From the NCBI RefSeq assembly GCF_024623785.1, contig NZ_JANKBZ010000010.1, positions 124,001 through 188,000 of the forward strand: DNA of 64,000 nt, given 5' to 3'. The stretch comes from Archangium lipolyticum (GTDB lineage Bacteria; Myxococcota; Myxococcia; Myxococcales; Myxococcaceae). The translations under genes and the position numbers were made by a program. The notes beneath the pieces are model-generated. The model saw nothing but the letters and a program-made list of their open reading frames with translations, searched no databases and had not been told where the DNA came from. The number at the start of each line of letters is the position of its first letter. The stretch's first letter is position 1. Positions 44,492-53,412 of the stretch are shown piece after piece.

Positions 44492-45337
44492 GTGCAGACC
44501 CTGGTGCTCGTTGCGAAGAAGGACAAGCCCGAGGCGGCGGAGTTGGCCGCGCGGATCCGGGAACGCTATCCCTCGCTGGAGGTGCTGGGAGACCGGCTCC
44601 TGGCCCACGTCCTCGGCTGGCCCAGGCTGGAGGATCGAGAGCTGGCCACCCGGGCGGATCTGGTGGTGGTGTTGGGCGGGGATGGGACCCTCATCCACGC
44701 GGCGCGGCTGCTCGGGGGGCGCCCCACGCCCATCATGGGGGTCAACCTGGGCAGCCTGGGCTTCATGACCGAGATTCCCGTGGAGGATCTCTTCGCCACG
44801 CTGGACGAGGTGCTCGCCGGTCGGTTCAAGGTGGACTCCCGGATGAAGCTCGGGTGCCGGCTGGTGCGCGCGGGCCGGGTGGTGGTGGAGGACGAGATCC
44901 TCAACGACGTGGTCATCAACAAGGGTGCGCTGGCGCGTATCGCGGACCACGAGGTGTCCATCGAGGGCGTGCCCATCGCCACGTACAAGGCGGACGGGGT
45001 CATCCTGTCCACGCCCACCGGCTCCACGGCGTACGCGCTGTCGGCGGGCGGTCCCATCGTCCACCCGTCGGTGGACTGCACGGTGCTGGCGCCCATCTGC
45101 TCGCATGCGCTCACGCACCGGCCCATCATCGTGCCGGCGGACCGCACCATCCGCATCGCCCTGCGCACCGAGACGGCGGACACCTTCCTCACGCTGGACG
45201 GACAGACGGGCCACAGCCTGCAATGCGAGGACATCATCGAGGTGGTGCGCTCGCCCAACCGGGTGAACCTGGTGCGCAACACCCGGGTGGGCTACTTCTC
45301 CATCCTCCGGCAAAAGCTCCACTGGGGCGAACGGTAG
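44492..45337 (+). CDS. nadK: NAD kinase
   Basis: Phosphorylates NAD to NADP in the cytosol. GTG 44492 gives 281 residues, a normal length. Motifs: LVVVLGGDGTLIHAARL (GGDGT), GVNLGSLGFMTE, NDVVINKGALARI, ADGVILSTPTGSTAYALSAGGPIV and ICSHALTHRPIIVP. The longer upstream frame runs on the opposite strand of rarA and is spurious. The next gene starts 6 bases downstream, so the two are likely co-transcribed. It is divergent from rarA across a 100-bp gap in which I see no clear promoter. Confidence 0.96.
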   Translation: MQTLVLVAKKDKPEAAELAARIRERYPSLEVLGDRLLAHVLGWPRLEDRELATRADLVVVLGGDGTLIHAARLLGGRPTPIMGVNLGSLGFMTEIPVEDLFATLDEVLAGRFKVDSRMKLGCRLVRAGRVVVEDEILNDVVINKGALARIADHEVSIEGVPIATYKADGVILSTPTGSTAYALSAGGPIVHPSVDCTVLAPICSHALTHRPIIVPADRTIRIALRTETADTFLTLDGQTGHSLQCEDIIEVVRSPNRVNLVRNTRVGYFSILRQKLHWGER

Positions 45338-45343
45338 CGCGAC

Positions 45344-46114
45344 GTGTTCGTCTTCCTGTCGAAGATATTGGATCTGCTGCTCTCGCCGCTCACCTGGAGC
45401 CTGCTGCTGGGCGTGGCGGGACTGGTGCTGCGCCGGAGGAGGGCGAGGCTGGCGCCGTGGCTCCAGGGGCTCGGGCTGGCGGTGCTGTACGTCTTCTCCA
45501 CGGAGCCGGTGTCCAACGGCCTGCAGGTCTGGGTGGAGGCGGGCGCGGTGTCCACGTACCGGCCGGACGTGACCTATGACGCCGTCATCGTGCTGGGCGG
45601 GGCGGTGGACTCGTCCGCCATCGAGCGCTCGGGGATGCCCGAGTACAACCCGGCGGTGGAGCGCGTCCTGCGCGGGTTCGAGCTGGTGCGCGAGGGGCGT
45701 GCGCGCCAGGTGCTCCTCACGGCGGGCTCGATCGACAAACGGCCCGAGGCGCTGGTGGAGGCGGACGTGCTGTCGAAGCAGCTTCAGGCGTGGGGGATTC
45801 CACCCGAGCGGATCGTCACCGAAGGAAACAGCCGCAACACGCGGGAGAACGCGGTGGAGTCGGAGCGCATCGTCCGGGAGAAGGGGTGGAAGACCCTGCT
45901 GATGGTGACGAGCGCGGCGCACATGCCGCGGGCGCAAGCGACCTTCGAGGCGGTGGGGCTGAAGCCGGACACGCTGGCGGTGGACGTGCGTGCGCGCGAG
46001 TGGATCATCCGAAGCACCTGGTGGCAGCCGAGGGCCGCCAACCTGTCAGCGGGAACGGACGCGCTGCGGGAACTGTTCGGGCGCTGGGTGTACCGGCTGC
46101 GCGGCTGGGCCTGA
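45344..46114 (+). CDS. ElyC/SanA/YdcF-family (DUF218) membrane protein
   Basis: The 256-residue product has two N-terminal membrane spans (about 5-29 and 37-54), an ElyC-like arrangement, then a DUF218 domain. It shows YDAVIVLGGAVDSS, NPAVERVLRGFELVREG, QVLLTAGS, EGNSRNTRENAVES and LLMVTSAAHMPRAQATFEAVG. The family influences envelope integrity and undecaprenyl-phosphate use in enterobacteria; the exact reaction is unsettled. GTG start is 6 nt past nadK. The stop lies 3 nt from the stop of the convergent nucleotidase gene. Confidence 0.88.
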   Translation: MFVFLSKILDLLLSPLTWSLLLGVAGLVLRRRRARLAPWLQGLGLAVLYVFSTEPVSNGLQVWVEAGAVSTYRPDVTYDAVIVLGGAVDSSAIERSGMPEYNPAVERVLRGFELVREGRARQVLLTAGSIDKRPEALVEADVLSKQLQAWGIPPERIVTEGNSRNTRENAVESERIVREKGWKTLLMVTSAAHMPRAQATFEAVGLKPDTLAVDVRAREWIIRSTWWQPRAANLSAGTDALRELFGRWVYRLRGWA

Positions 46115-46117
46115 CAG

Positions 46118-47770
46118 TCACTGCGCCGCTACGGTCGGGCAGTCCAGCACGTCCTGGTCTTCCTTCTTCGACACGATGTCCCGCGTCCCACCGCGCAGCC
46201 GCTCGATGCGGCCTTCCGTGACCGGCGCAATGGCCTCGGCGGAGGAGAAGGCGTCGCGCAGCACGTCCTGCGTGGAGCGGCCCTTCTCCGGCGAGACGCG
46301 GTACTTCGCGCCCTTGAACATGGTGTACCCGTCTCCACCGCCCGACATGTACGAGTTGGTGGCGAGCGTGTACGTCCGCTTCGGATCCAACGGCTCGCCA
46401 TTCACGGTGACGCGCACGATGCGCTCCCCCACGGGCCGGCACACGTCGAAGGCGTACTTGATGCCGGAGACCTGCGGGAAACGGCCCGGATCCGTCTCCT
46501 CGGCGCTGCGGCTCACGCCCTGCTCGAGCGCCTGGCGCAGCACCGCGCCCGTCACCTCGATGCTCACCACCGAGCCCGGGAAGGGATGGATGGCCAACAC
46601 GTCACGCCGGGTGAGCGGGCCCGGCCTCAGCACCGAGTCCGAGCGGATGGAGCCCCCGTTGATCAGCGCCACCTCCGCCCCCGTGGCCTTGCGGTAGGCA
46701 TCCGCGACGAAGGAGGCTAGGTTCGTCTCGTGGGTGCGGTTGGTCTCCTCGAGCGCGTTCAGCTCCACGGCGGTGCGGCCCACGGGCTGGGAGAGCTCGG
46801 CCAGCAGCGCGTCGTATTCGTGCATCGCCTGGGCGAAGGCGGCGTCCTCCGGCACGTCCGGCGTCACCGGCAGCACGTCGAAGTCCATGCTCTTGAGCTT
46901 GTGGCTCTGCGTGCCCACGTGCATCGTGACGCGGCCCAGCTCCCGCGCCTCGGACGACATCTTGACGATGGGCGTGCCGTTGGACACCGCCTGCATCATC
47001 ACGTGCTCGTGGCCTCCGATGATGAGATCGATGGGCGCGCAGCGGGCCAGCACCTTGTCCTCGGCCACGAACAGATGCGTGAGCGCGATGATGACCTGGG
47101 CGCCCTCCGCCCGCATCTTCGGGACGATCTCCCGGGCCTTCTGGCACGTGTCCGTGAAGTACACGTCCGGTCCCGGCTTGGAGCTGTACTTCGTCTTGCC
47201 CAGCAGCACGCCGAAGATGCCCACCTTCACGCCGCCCACGTCACGGATGACGAAGGGCGGGGTGTTGCCGAAGGGGCGGGCGGTCCGCTTGTCCATCACG
47301 TTGGCGCCCAGCCACGTGAAGCGGGACTCCTTCATGCGTTGGATCAACACGTCCGGACCGAAGTCGAACTCGTGGTTGCCGAGCACCGCGAAGTCCACGC
47401 CCAGCGCGTTCCACGCGTCGATCATCTGCTTGCCCTTGTGGAAGGTGGATTCCACCGAGGGCGACAGCGTGTCACCGGCCATCAGGAAGAGCGTGTTCGG
47501 GGACTCGGCGAGCACCCGCTTGCGCAGCGTGGACAGCCGCGCCAGTCCGCCCCGGTTCCCGAAGTCCACCGGGGTGAACTGGTACACGTCGTTGACGTGC
47601 AGCAGCGTGAGGGTGACGGTGGGTTCGTCGTCCTGCTCCGTGTCCGCGGCGGACTTGGACCCCGCGGTGGACGCGGGCCCGCTCCGTGGCATTGATGCGC
47701 AGCCAGCGAGGAGCAGGGCAGCCAGGGACGAGGCCAGGGATCTCGGGAGCAGGCGGGACGGGAAGGACAT
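46118..47770 (-). CDS. 5'-nucleotidase/2',3'-cyclic phosphodiesterase-type lipoprotein
   Basis: Outer-envelope metallophosphoesterase of the UshA/CpdB group. The 550 residues begin with a lipoprotein signal (LAALLLAGC, Cys24). The metallophosphatase domain has LTLLHVNDVYQFTP, FLMAGDTLSPS, VLGNHEFDFG, VIIALTHLF and DLIIGGHEH. The C-terminal substrate domain contains ETNLASFVADAYRKATG, ALINGGSIRSD, DVLAIHPFPG and TLATNSYMSGGGDGYTMF. All metal ligands look intact. It probably dephosphorylates extracellular nucleotides for salvage. The mature N-terminus has a short Ser/Asp-rich linker. Gene stands alone, ending next to the convergent DUF218 gene. Confidence 0.9.
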   Translation of the reverse strand: MSFPSRLLPRSLASSLAALLLAGCASMPRSGPASTAGSKSAADTEQDDEPTVTLTLLHVNDVYQFTPVDFGNRGGLARLSTLRKRVLAESPNTLFLMAGDTLSPSVESTFHKGKQMIDAWNALGVDFAVLGNHEFDFGPDVLIQRMKESRFTWLGANVMDKRTARPFGNTPPFVIRDVGGVKVGIFGVLLGKTKYSSKPGPDVYFTDTCQKAREIVPKMRAEGAQVIIALTHLFVAEDKVLARCAPIDLIIGGHEHVMMQAVSNGTPIVKMSSEARELGRVTMHVGTQSHKLKSMDFDVLPVTPDVPEDAAFAQAMHEYDALLAELSQPVGRTAVELNALEETNRTHETNLASFVADAYRKATGAEVALINGGSIRSDSVLRPGPLTRRDVLAIHPFPGSVVSIEVTGAVLRQALEQGVSRSAEETDPGRFPQVSGIKYAFDVCRPVGERIVRVTVNGEPLDPKRTYTLATNSYMSGGGDGYTMFKGAKYRVSPEKGRSTQDVLRDAFSSAEAIAPVTEGRIERLRGGTRDIVSKKEDQDVLDCPTVAAQ

Positions 47771-47933
47771 GGGCGTGCCGTTGGGGCGGCGAATCTCCCA
47801 CGTCCGACACCGTTGTGCACCATCGCCGCGTCACCTGCCCGTGACGCGCCGTGCCGAAGGGTGCTCCCCTCCCTGCCCTGGCAGCCGGGGACGGGGCAGG
47901 AGGCTCCCCGCCCGGGTGGCCTCCCGGAGGGCT

Positions 47934-48680
47934 TCACACCGTGTAGCGGCGCCCCTGCGCGAGCGGCTCGATGTTGCTCGCCTCGAGGTCGAAGTCATCC
48001 GGGTAGTGGATGAGCCGCATCTTCGCGCGCAGCTCCACCGGCAGTGCCGCGAGCTTCTCATAAGGTGTGTGCACGCCGTAGTTCGTCTCGTGCACCACGA
48101 GGTCCGCCTCGGCCAGCCAGGTGATGAGGCCTTCGTCATAGGCGGTGTCCGCGCTGTAGCCCAGGCAGCGGCCCCCGGCTCGGATGCGCAGGGCCGTGGT
48201 CGGCACGTGGTGGTACGTGCGGCGGCACTCGATGGAGAAGGGTCCGAAGCGCACGGCCTCCTCCGTGGAGAGCGCGAGCGGCTCGAAGTAGTCCTCGAAC
48301 TCGTGCCGCTGGGGCTCGCCGCCAGGCTTGCGGATGAGATCCTCCATGCCCGCCGCGAGGTGGCCCTCCCACAGCCGGCGCTTCACCTCCGGGTGGGCGA
48401 GCAGCCGCAGCTTCCGTTTCAGCACGAAGAAGGAGAAGTAACCGAGCCCCTCGACGCCCGAGCTGTGGTCCGCGTGCAGGTGGGTGAGGACGAGCCCCGA
48501 GACGCGATCCACGTCCAGCTCCACGCCCGAGGACTGGCTGGCCTCGCGCATCATCTTGCGGATGGGGTGCGGGCAGTCCACCAGCAGCACCTGGCCCTCG
48601 GCCTCGAACGCCAGGCACGAGGAGTAGCGCAGTGCGGAGAAGGCGTCGCCGACGCCGAGGGTGACGAAGGTCAGGCTCAT
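47934..48680 (-). CDS. MBL-fold metallo-hydrolase
   Basis: The 248-residue product starts MSLTFVTLGVGDAFS. The metal site motif is VLTHLHADHSSGVEGL, with further His/Asp ligands in RRTYHHVPTTALR, CLGYSADTAYDEGLI and ADLVVHETNYG. It resembles the RNase Z/phosphorylcholine-esterase-like branch of the metallo-beta-lactamase fold; substrate unknown. ATG 48680 shares one base with the coaD stop (TGATG), so it is the last gene of the tetR-transporter-coaD operon. A long upstream frame that reads through coaD is spurious. Confidence 0.85.
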   Translation of the reverse strand: MSLTFVTLGVGDAFSALRYSSCLAFEAEGQVLLVDCPHPIRKMMREASQSSGVELDVDRVSGLVLTHLHADHSSGVEGLGYFSFFVLKRKLRLLAHPEVKRRLWEGHLAAGMEDLIRKPGGEPQRHEFEDYFEPLALSTEEAVRFGPFSIECRRTYHHVPTTALRIRAGGRCLGYSADTAYDEGLITWLAEADLVVHETNYGVHTPYEKLAALPVELRAKMRLIHYPDDFDLEASNIEPLAQGRRYTV

Positions 48681-49174
48681 CACGGACTCCAGGGGTGGGG
48701 GCTCAATCGCTGCCGCAGCTTCGCCGCGACCGCGGGCGGGCAGAAGTCCGAAACGTCCTCGCCGCGCGCCAGCCTCTCCTTGAGGCGGCTGCTGCTCACC
48801 TCGGCGAGGTGGGCCTCGGCGGGGAGGAAGAGGGTGGACAGGTCCGGGGCCAGGGCCCGGTTGGCCTGCGCCAGCGACGTCTCGAACTGGGCATCCGTGG
48901 CGCCTCGCACCCCGCGCAGCAGCACGCTCGCGCCGATGGCCCGCGCGTAGTCCACGATGAGCCCCTCCGTGCTGGCCACGGTGACGTTGGGGTGGAGCGC
49001 CACCACCTCGCGCAGCAGCTCCACGCGCTCGGTCACGGAGAAGAGCGTGCGTTTCTCGGGGTTGATGGCCACCACGACGACCACATGGCCGAAGAGGCGC
49101 GCGGCCTGGCGGATGACGGAGAGGTGGCCGGCGGTCACCGGGTCGAAGCTGCCGGCATAGACGGCGATGGTCAT
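48680..49174 (-). CDS. coaD: phosphopantetheine adenylyltransferase CoaD
   Basis: Transfers AMP from ATP to 4'-phosphopantetheine in coenzyme A synthesis. ATG 49174 gives 164 residues, the usual size. Motifs: IAVYAGSFDPVTAGHLSVI (TxGH), VVVAINPEKRTLFS, GLIVDYARAIGASVLLRGVRG, and EVSSSRLKERLARG in place of the ISSTxVRE signature. Unusually it lies inside an operon with a TetR regulator and a PAT-type transporter. One-base overlaps on both sides imply tight coupling. Confidence 0.95.
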   Translation of the reverse strand: MTIAVYAGSFDPVTAGHLSVIRQAARLFGHVVVVVAINPEKRTLFSVTERVELLREVVALHPNVTVASTEGLIVDYARAIGASVLLRGVRGATDAQFETSLAQANRALAPDLSTLFLPAEAHLAEVSSSRLKERLARGEDVSDFCPPAVAAKLRQRLSPHPWSP

Positions 49175-50418
49175 CACGACACCTCCGGTTGTCCCCCGGA
49201 CACGAGGGCCCGGGGCGGATGGAAGGTGAGCAGCACCCAGGCCACGGCCGCGGCGCAGACGGCCGCCGAGAGCGTGAAGTGCCACGCATAGCCGATCGCC
49301 TGGGCACTGAAGCCACTCACGGCCGCGGCGCCGCCGGTGGCCAGCACCACGAGCGAGGCCTGCACCGTGTAGTCGGACGCGGCGTGCTCCGGACGGCACG
49401 TCTCCATCATCACCGTGAAGAGGGCCGCGGTGGCCATGCCGCTCGTCAGGTGCTCCACGCCGCAGACGAGCGCGAGCACGGGGAGGGAGGCCCCTCGCGC
49501 GGCCAGGGCATAGAGGAGCACCGCGCCCGCTTGCAGTGTGCCGAAGACGAGCAGCGCGCGCCGTTGCCCCAGCCGGTTGACGAGCGCCCCGCCCACGAGC
49601 GCGCCGAGCAGCCCGGTGGTGAAGCCCACGAACCCGAGCATCCACCCCACCTGCGACAGGCTCAGCCCCACGTCCACGAGGAAGGTGCGCAGCATGCCCG
49701 TCGCCAGGTGCTCGCCCGCCTTGAAGAGCACGAGCAGGGTGAGCCACGCGCCCGCGCCGGGACGGTGCATCCAGTACAGCAGGGACTCGCGGAGCCAGGA
49801 GAGCAGTCCCGGGTCCTCGCGCGGCGGGGCAGGGGAGGGCGGTTCGCGGAAGAGCGCCACCGGCACCGAGGCCACCAGCAGCATCGCCCCCAGGCTCAAC
49901 AGGGTGAGGCGCCAGCCCAGCGCGTCGAAGAGGACGAGCATCAGCCCGCCGCCCAGGATCATGCCCACCCGGTAGCCCGCCACCTGGATGCCATTGCCCC
50001 AGCCGCGCTCCCGGGGCTCGAGCAGGTCCACCGCGAGTCCGTCCGTGGCCACGTCCTGCGTGGCCGCCAGCAGGTTGACGAGCAGCACGGCCACCAGGAG
50101 CGATTGCACGCTCACCGTGCCCTCCGGCAGCGCCAGGCCCATGAGCAGTGCCGCCGAGAGGAACTGCAGCGGGAGGATGTAGCCGCGCCGCCGTCCCAGG
50201 CGCTCCGAGCCGTACCGGTCCATCAGCGGAGCCCAGAGGAACTTGAGCGCCCAGGGCAGCGCGAGCAGGTGGGCCAGGCCGATGGCGGGCAGCGACAGGC
50301 CCTGTTTGCGCAGCAGCACTGGCAGCGCCTGGGTGAAGAAGCCGAAGGGCAGGCCCTGGGAGAGATAGAGGCTCGTGAGCAGCCCCAGCTTCATCGGGGT
50401 CCTCAGCGCGGTCTTCAT
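49174..50418 (-). CDS. PAT/AmpG-like major facilitator transporter
   Basis: Inner-membrane transporter of 414 residues with about twelve hydrophobic spans. The start LGLLTSLYLSQGLPFGFFTQ and the loop MDRYGSERLGRRRGYILP are characteristic of the AmpG/acetyl-CoA (PAT) branch. Further pieces are ATQDVATDGLAVDLLEPRE and GNGIQVAGYRVGMILGGG. AmpG imports anhydro-muropeptides; the PAT branch also includes acetyl-CoA carriers. The coaD neighbour gives the second idea some weight (inference). ATG 50418 overlaps the tetR stop by 4 nt and the stop shares one base with coaD. Confidence 0.87.
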   Translation of the reverse strand: MKTALRTPMKLGLLTSLYLSQGLPFGFFTQALPVLLRKQGLSLPAIGLAHLLALPWALKFLWAPLMDRYGSERLGRRRGYILPLQFLSAALLMGLALPEGTVSVQSLLVAVLLVNLLAATQDVATDGLAVDLLEPRERGWGNGIQVAGYRVGMILGGGLMLVLFDALGWRLTLLSLGAMLLVASVPVALFREPPSPAPPREDPGLLSWLRESLLYWMHRPGAGAWLTLLVLFKAGEHLATGMLRTFLVDVGLSLSQVGWMLGFVGFTTGLLGALVGGALVNRLGQRRALLVFGTLQAGAVLLYALAARGASLPVLALVCGVEHLTSGMATAALFTVMMETCRPEHAASDYTVQASLVVLATGGAAAVSGFSAQAIGYAWHFTLSAAVCAAAVAWVLLTFHPPRALVSGGQPEVS

Positions 50419-51020
50419 GTGCCCTCCGGGGACTCCGCCGCGTCGAGCAGCCCCGCGGCCATGCGCTTCACCGTGCCCGCCGCGGAGCCCGCCGGAATCA
50501 GCTCCGGAGCCGCCGCCGACAGGACGAAGTAGCCCTGCACCGCCGCGAACAGTCCCGCCGCCACCGCCCGCGCCCTCCGTCGGCCCACTACCGCGCCGAC
50601 CAGCTCCTCCAGGTGCTCCAGGTCCGCGCGCACCACCTTCTCGTAGGCCGCGCGCACCTCGGGCTGCCTCACCGCCTCCGCGCTGATGGTCACCCATGCC
50701 GCCACCGAGGCCGGATCCGCTCCGTCTCCCGTGGCCAGGAAGGCATCCAGGAAGGCGTCCACCTGCGCCCGCGCTCCTCCCTTCACCCGCTCCAGCCGCG
50801 CCTTCACCCGCTCGCGCACTCTCGCCGCGAGCTGCTCCACCAGCGTCAGGAGGATCTCCTGCTTCTCCGTGAAGTGGTAGTGCACCAGCCCCGCGCTCAG
50901 CCCCGCCGCCTTCGCTATCTCCGCGATGGACGCTCGCTCGTAGCCACGCTCCGCCATGACTCGCAGCAGTCCCTGGACGATCTGCTGCCGGCGCTCCTCC
51001 GTGTTCGATGGTCGGGCCAT
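50415..51020 (-). CDS. TetR/AcrR-family transcriptional regulator
   Basis: Repressor-type regulator of 201 residues. The N-terminal helix-turn-helix is clear: RRQQIVQGLLRVMAERGYERAS, with IAEIAKAAGLSAGLVHYHF as recognition region (residues 10-52). The C-terminal ligand domain is helical and not diagnostic. It heads the operon with the transporter, coaD and MBL genes. A perfect inverted repeat 20 bp upstream of its start is the likely operator, implying autoregulation of the whole operon. Confidence 0.92.
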   Translation of the reverse strand: MARPSNTEERRQQIVQGLLRVMAERGYERASIAEIAKAAGLSAGLVHYHFTEKQEILLTLVEQLAARVRERVKARLERVKGGARAQVDAFLDAFLATGDGADPASVAAWVTISAEAVRQPEVRAAYEKVVRADLEHLEELVGAVVGRRRARAVAAGLFAAVQGYFVLSAAAPELIPAGSAAGTVKRMAAGLLDAAESPEGT

Positions 51021-51039
51021 GTGGAGTCCGTGTTTCTGG

Positions 51040-51053
51040 GTTGGTTGACCAAC
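51040..51053. promoter_or_regulatory. probable TetR operator
   Basis: GTTGGTTGACCAAC has 6-base arms GTTGGT/ACCAAC around TG. It lies 20 bp before the tetR start. Size and shape fit a TetR-family dimer site. Confidence 0.6.
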
Positions 51054-51114
51054 TTATATGGCCGCTGAGCTCTGGCGTCAACTCGATCGGGGGTTCAATC
51101 CGGGGGACGACATA

Positions 51115-51148
51115 CCCTCACCCCGTCCCTCTCCCAGAGGGAGAGGGG
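51115..51148 (-). repeat. 34-bp dispersed hairpin repeat, copy 1
   Basis: Matches the reverse complement of 62365-62398 at 31 of 34 positions. The core CCCTCTCCC-AGA-GGGAGAGGG (51127-51147) is a perfect 9-bp stem. It lies 31 bp past the stop of the minus-strand propeller-repeat lipoprotein gene and is oriented relative to that gene as copy 2 is to its own. Probably a mobile terminator-like element. Confidence 0.7.
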
Positions 51149-51179
51149 AAATGTGCTCAGGACCTGCGGGGAAAGGTGC

Positions 51180-53270
51180 TCAGGGCTTGTGCAGGATGGC
51201 CGACTCGCCCACGACCCAGACATCCGACGGGGAGGCGGCCCACACGCCTTGCAGGGAGCGCTGGGTGCCGGTGCTCTCGGCGGTCCACCGCGACCCGTCG
51301 TAGCGCAGCAGCGTGCTGTCCTCGCCCACGGCCCACACCGCGGACGAGGAGGCTCCCCACAGCGAGTTCAAGGTGGCCGTGGTGCCACTGGACACCGGGA
51401 GCCAGACGGCGCCGTTGTAGTGCAGCAGGGTGCCATTGGCGCCCGCGGCCCAGATGTCCGACGGCCCGCTGCCCCAGACGCTCCTCAGCTCCGCCCGGGT
51501 GCCAGAGAGCATCGTGGACCAGGAGGTGCCATTCCAGCGCAGGATGGTGCCCGACTCTCCCACCGCGATGGCCAGCGAGGGGCCCTGGACCCAGACGTCT
51601 TGAAGTGTCGCGCCCGTTCCGGTGGGCTGGCATCCCCAGCCGGAGCCATCGTTGTGCAGGGCGATGCCGCCCCATCCCACGGCCCAGACGTCCGTCTGCG
51701 AGCTGCCGTGGATCGCCAGCAGGCTCTTGGAGTGCGCGGAGAGCTCCTGCGTGAAGGCCGTTCCGTTCCAACGATAGATGCGGTGATCGCCGCTGCTGGA
51801 GCCGGAGGTGGTCACCCAGACGGCGCTGGGCGAGGCCACGTAGAGGCCGCTGACGGAAGGGAAGGCGCCGCTGAAGAGGGGCTGCTCGACCCAGCCGCCG
51901 CCAGTCCAGTGCAGCAACCGGCCGTTGCCGCTGTTGGACTCCACCGCCCACACGTTGGTGGCGCCGCTGCCATGCACCTCGGAGATGTCTCCCCAATCGC
52001 GGCGCGGAGTCTGGACCGTCCACTGCGTCCCGTTCCACCGCTCGGTGAGACCCTTGGTGCCCAGGAGCCAGGCGTCATTGGGGCCGCTGCCCGCGACGAC
52101 TCCGTTGTAGCCGGAGCTCGTCTTCTGCCAGCCCGCGCCGTTCCAGCGGTAGCGCGAGCTCTCGCCCACCGTGAGCACCGCCGAGGGGCCAGCGGCGAAC
52201 ACGTGGAAGAGCTGGTCATCGATGTGGAGGGCCTCGGAGAGGCCAGCGGTGCTGACGCGGTAGACGATGCCGTAGTCGTTGCAGAAGAGGCAGGGGTCCT
52301 CGGAGGTGACGGCCCAGACGTCGCTGGGGCTGGAGCCCGTCACCTCGTAGAGGGGCAGGGCGGTGCCCGCGTCGATGGAGGAGAAGGTGGTGCCGTCGTG
52401 GTGGCGCACGGTGCCGCCGTTGCCCACCGCCCAGACATCGCCCGGGCCGCTGCCCCACACGCCGTTGAGCGTCTGGGTGGTGCTCGCGTCCACGGGCTGG
52501 AAGCCGCTGCCCTGGTTGCGCCGCACGGTGCCGTTGGTGCCCACCGCCCAGACATCGTTCGGGCCCGAGGCCCAGAGGGAGCGGAGGTCCTGGTTCGTGC
52601 CCGAGGCGACCGGAGAGAAGGTTCCGCCCGAGGAGTGCAGCGCGATGCCTCCCCTGCCCACCGTCCACACGTCCGTGGCGGACACGGCGTGCACGTCGTA
52701 GAGGTGGGTGCTCGTCCCGCTCGACACGCGAGCCCACTTCGTCCCGTTCCATCGCTGGATGTGGCCCGCCTCGCCCACGGCCCAGCCGTCATTGGCGGCG
52801 CTGAAATGGGCACCAAACAGGGCGTAGCCATGGGGCACGGGGTACTCCCAGCACCAGCCGCCCTCGTTGCACCAGCGGTCGGCGGCGGGGATGGCGCAGG
52901 TGTTGGCCTTGCCGCGGCCGCCGCAGGTCTCCGGGGCCGAGCACGTCCCGCAGTCGAGCGTCCCTCCGCACCCGTTGGGCACCGGGCCGCAGTTGGCCTC
53001 GACTCGCGCGCACGTCAGGGGGACGCAGCCCGCATCGGCCGTGCTACCCGCGTCCGGGGTGGCGCCCGCGTCCGGCGCGGTGCCCGCGTCCACGTCGGAG
53101 CCCACACCCGCGACGGGGCAGGCCTCCACATAGGAGCCCGCGTCCGGGGGGTCGTCCGTGCCCGCGTCGTGCGAGCCCGTATCCGGGCCGCTTCCGCAGG
53201 CCGGGAGCAGGCCGAGCGCGGCCACGGTGACAGGTAGGAGCAGCGCCGTGAAGGCAAGGTTGCGTGTCAT
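51180..53270 (-). CDS. propeller-repeat lipoprotein (DVWAVG repeats)
   Basis: ATG 53270 gives 696 residues with a lipoprotein signal (ALGLLPAC, Cys25). An Asp/Ala/Gly/Thr-rich linker follows with several DAG-type repeats, then a small Cys-rich segment (CGPVPNGCGGTLDCGTC). The main body from about residue 165 to the end has a dozen or so repeats of ~45 residues built on SDVWAVGxxGTxxxWNG with a following SLxxVWGS. This probably forms one or two beta-propellers exposed at the cell surface. Such proteins are common in myxobacteria and their role is unknown. A 34-bp hairpin repeat lies just past the stop. Confidence 0.85.
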   Translation of the reverse strand: MTRNLAFTALLLPVTVAALGLLPACGSGPDTGSHDAGTDDPPDAGSYVEACPVAGVGSDVDAGTAPDAGATPDAGSTADAGCVPLTCARVEANCGPVPNGCGGTLDCGTCSAPETCGGRGKANTCAIPAADRWCNEGGWCWEYPVPHGYALFGAHFSAANDGWAVGEAGHIQRWNGTKWARVSSGTSTHLYDVHAVSATDVWTVGRGGIALHSSGGTFSPVASGTNQDLRSLWASGPNDVWAVGTNGTVRRNQGSGFQPVDASTTQTLNGVWGSGPGDVWAVGNGGTVRHHDGTTFSSIDAGTALPLYEVTGSSPSDVWAVTSEDPCLFCNDYGIVYRVSTAGLSEALHIDDQLFHVFAAGPSAVLTVGESSRYRWNGAGWQKTSSGYNGVVAGSGPNDAWLLGTKGLTERWNGTQWTVQTPRRDWGDISEVHGSGATNVWAVESNSGNGRLLHWTGGGWVEQPLFSGAFPSVSGLYVASPSAVWVTTSGSSSGDHRIYRWNGTAFTQELSAHSKSLLAIHGSSQTDVWAVGWGGIALHNDGSGWGCQPTGTGATLQDVWVQGPSLAIAVGESGTILRWNGTSWSTMLSGTRAELRSVWGSGPSDIWAAGANGTLLHYNGAVWLPVSSGTTATLNSLWGASSSAVWAVGEDSTLLRYDGSRWTAESTGTQRSLQGVWAASPSDVWVVGESAILHKP

Positions 53271-53412
53271 GGTCCCTCTCCGGGCGCATGTCTGTTGCAA
53301 CCTCGCGGTTCCGCGAGCGTCTCTGGCGCCCCTCACGCACCCATTGCGAGCAGGGGGCGTCGTTGGATCAACACCCGTTCGCCGTGGGGCTCCCTGTCGC
53401 GGGTGTACTGCT

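Noticed and set aside
51180-53270. Repeat array that could suggest a CRISPR or tandem DNA repeat
   Set aside because: The periodicity (~135 bp) is that of protein repeats (DVWAVG units) inside one reading frame; there are no short identical repeats with spacers. No CRISPR array seen anywhere in the window.
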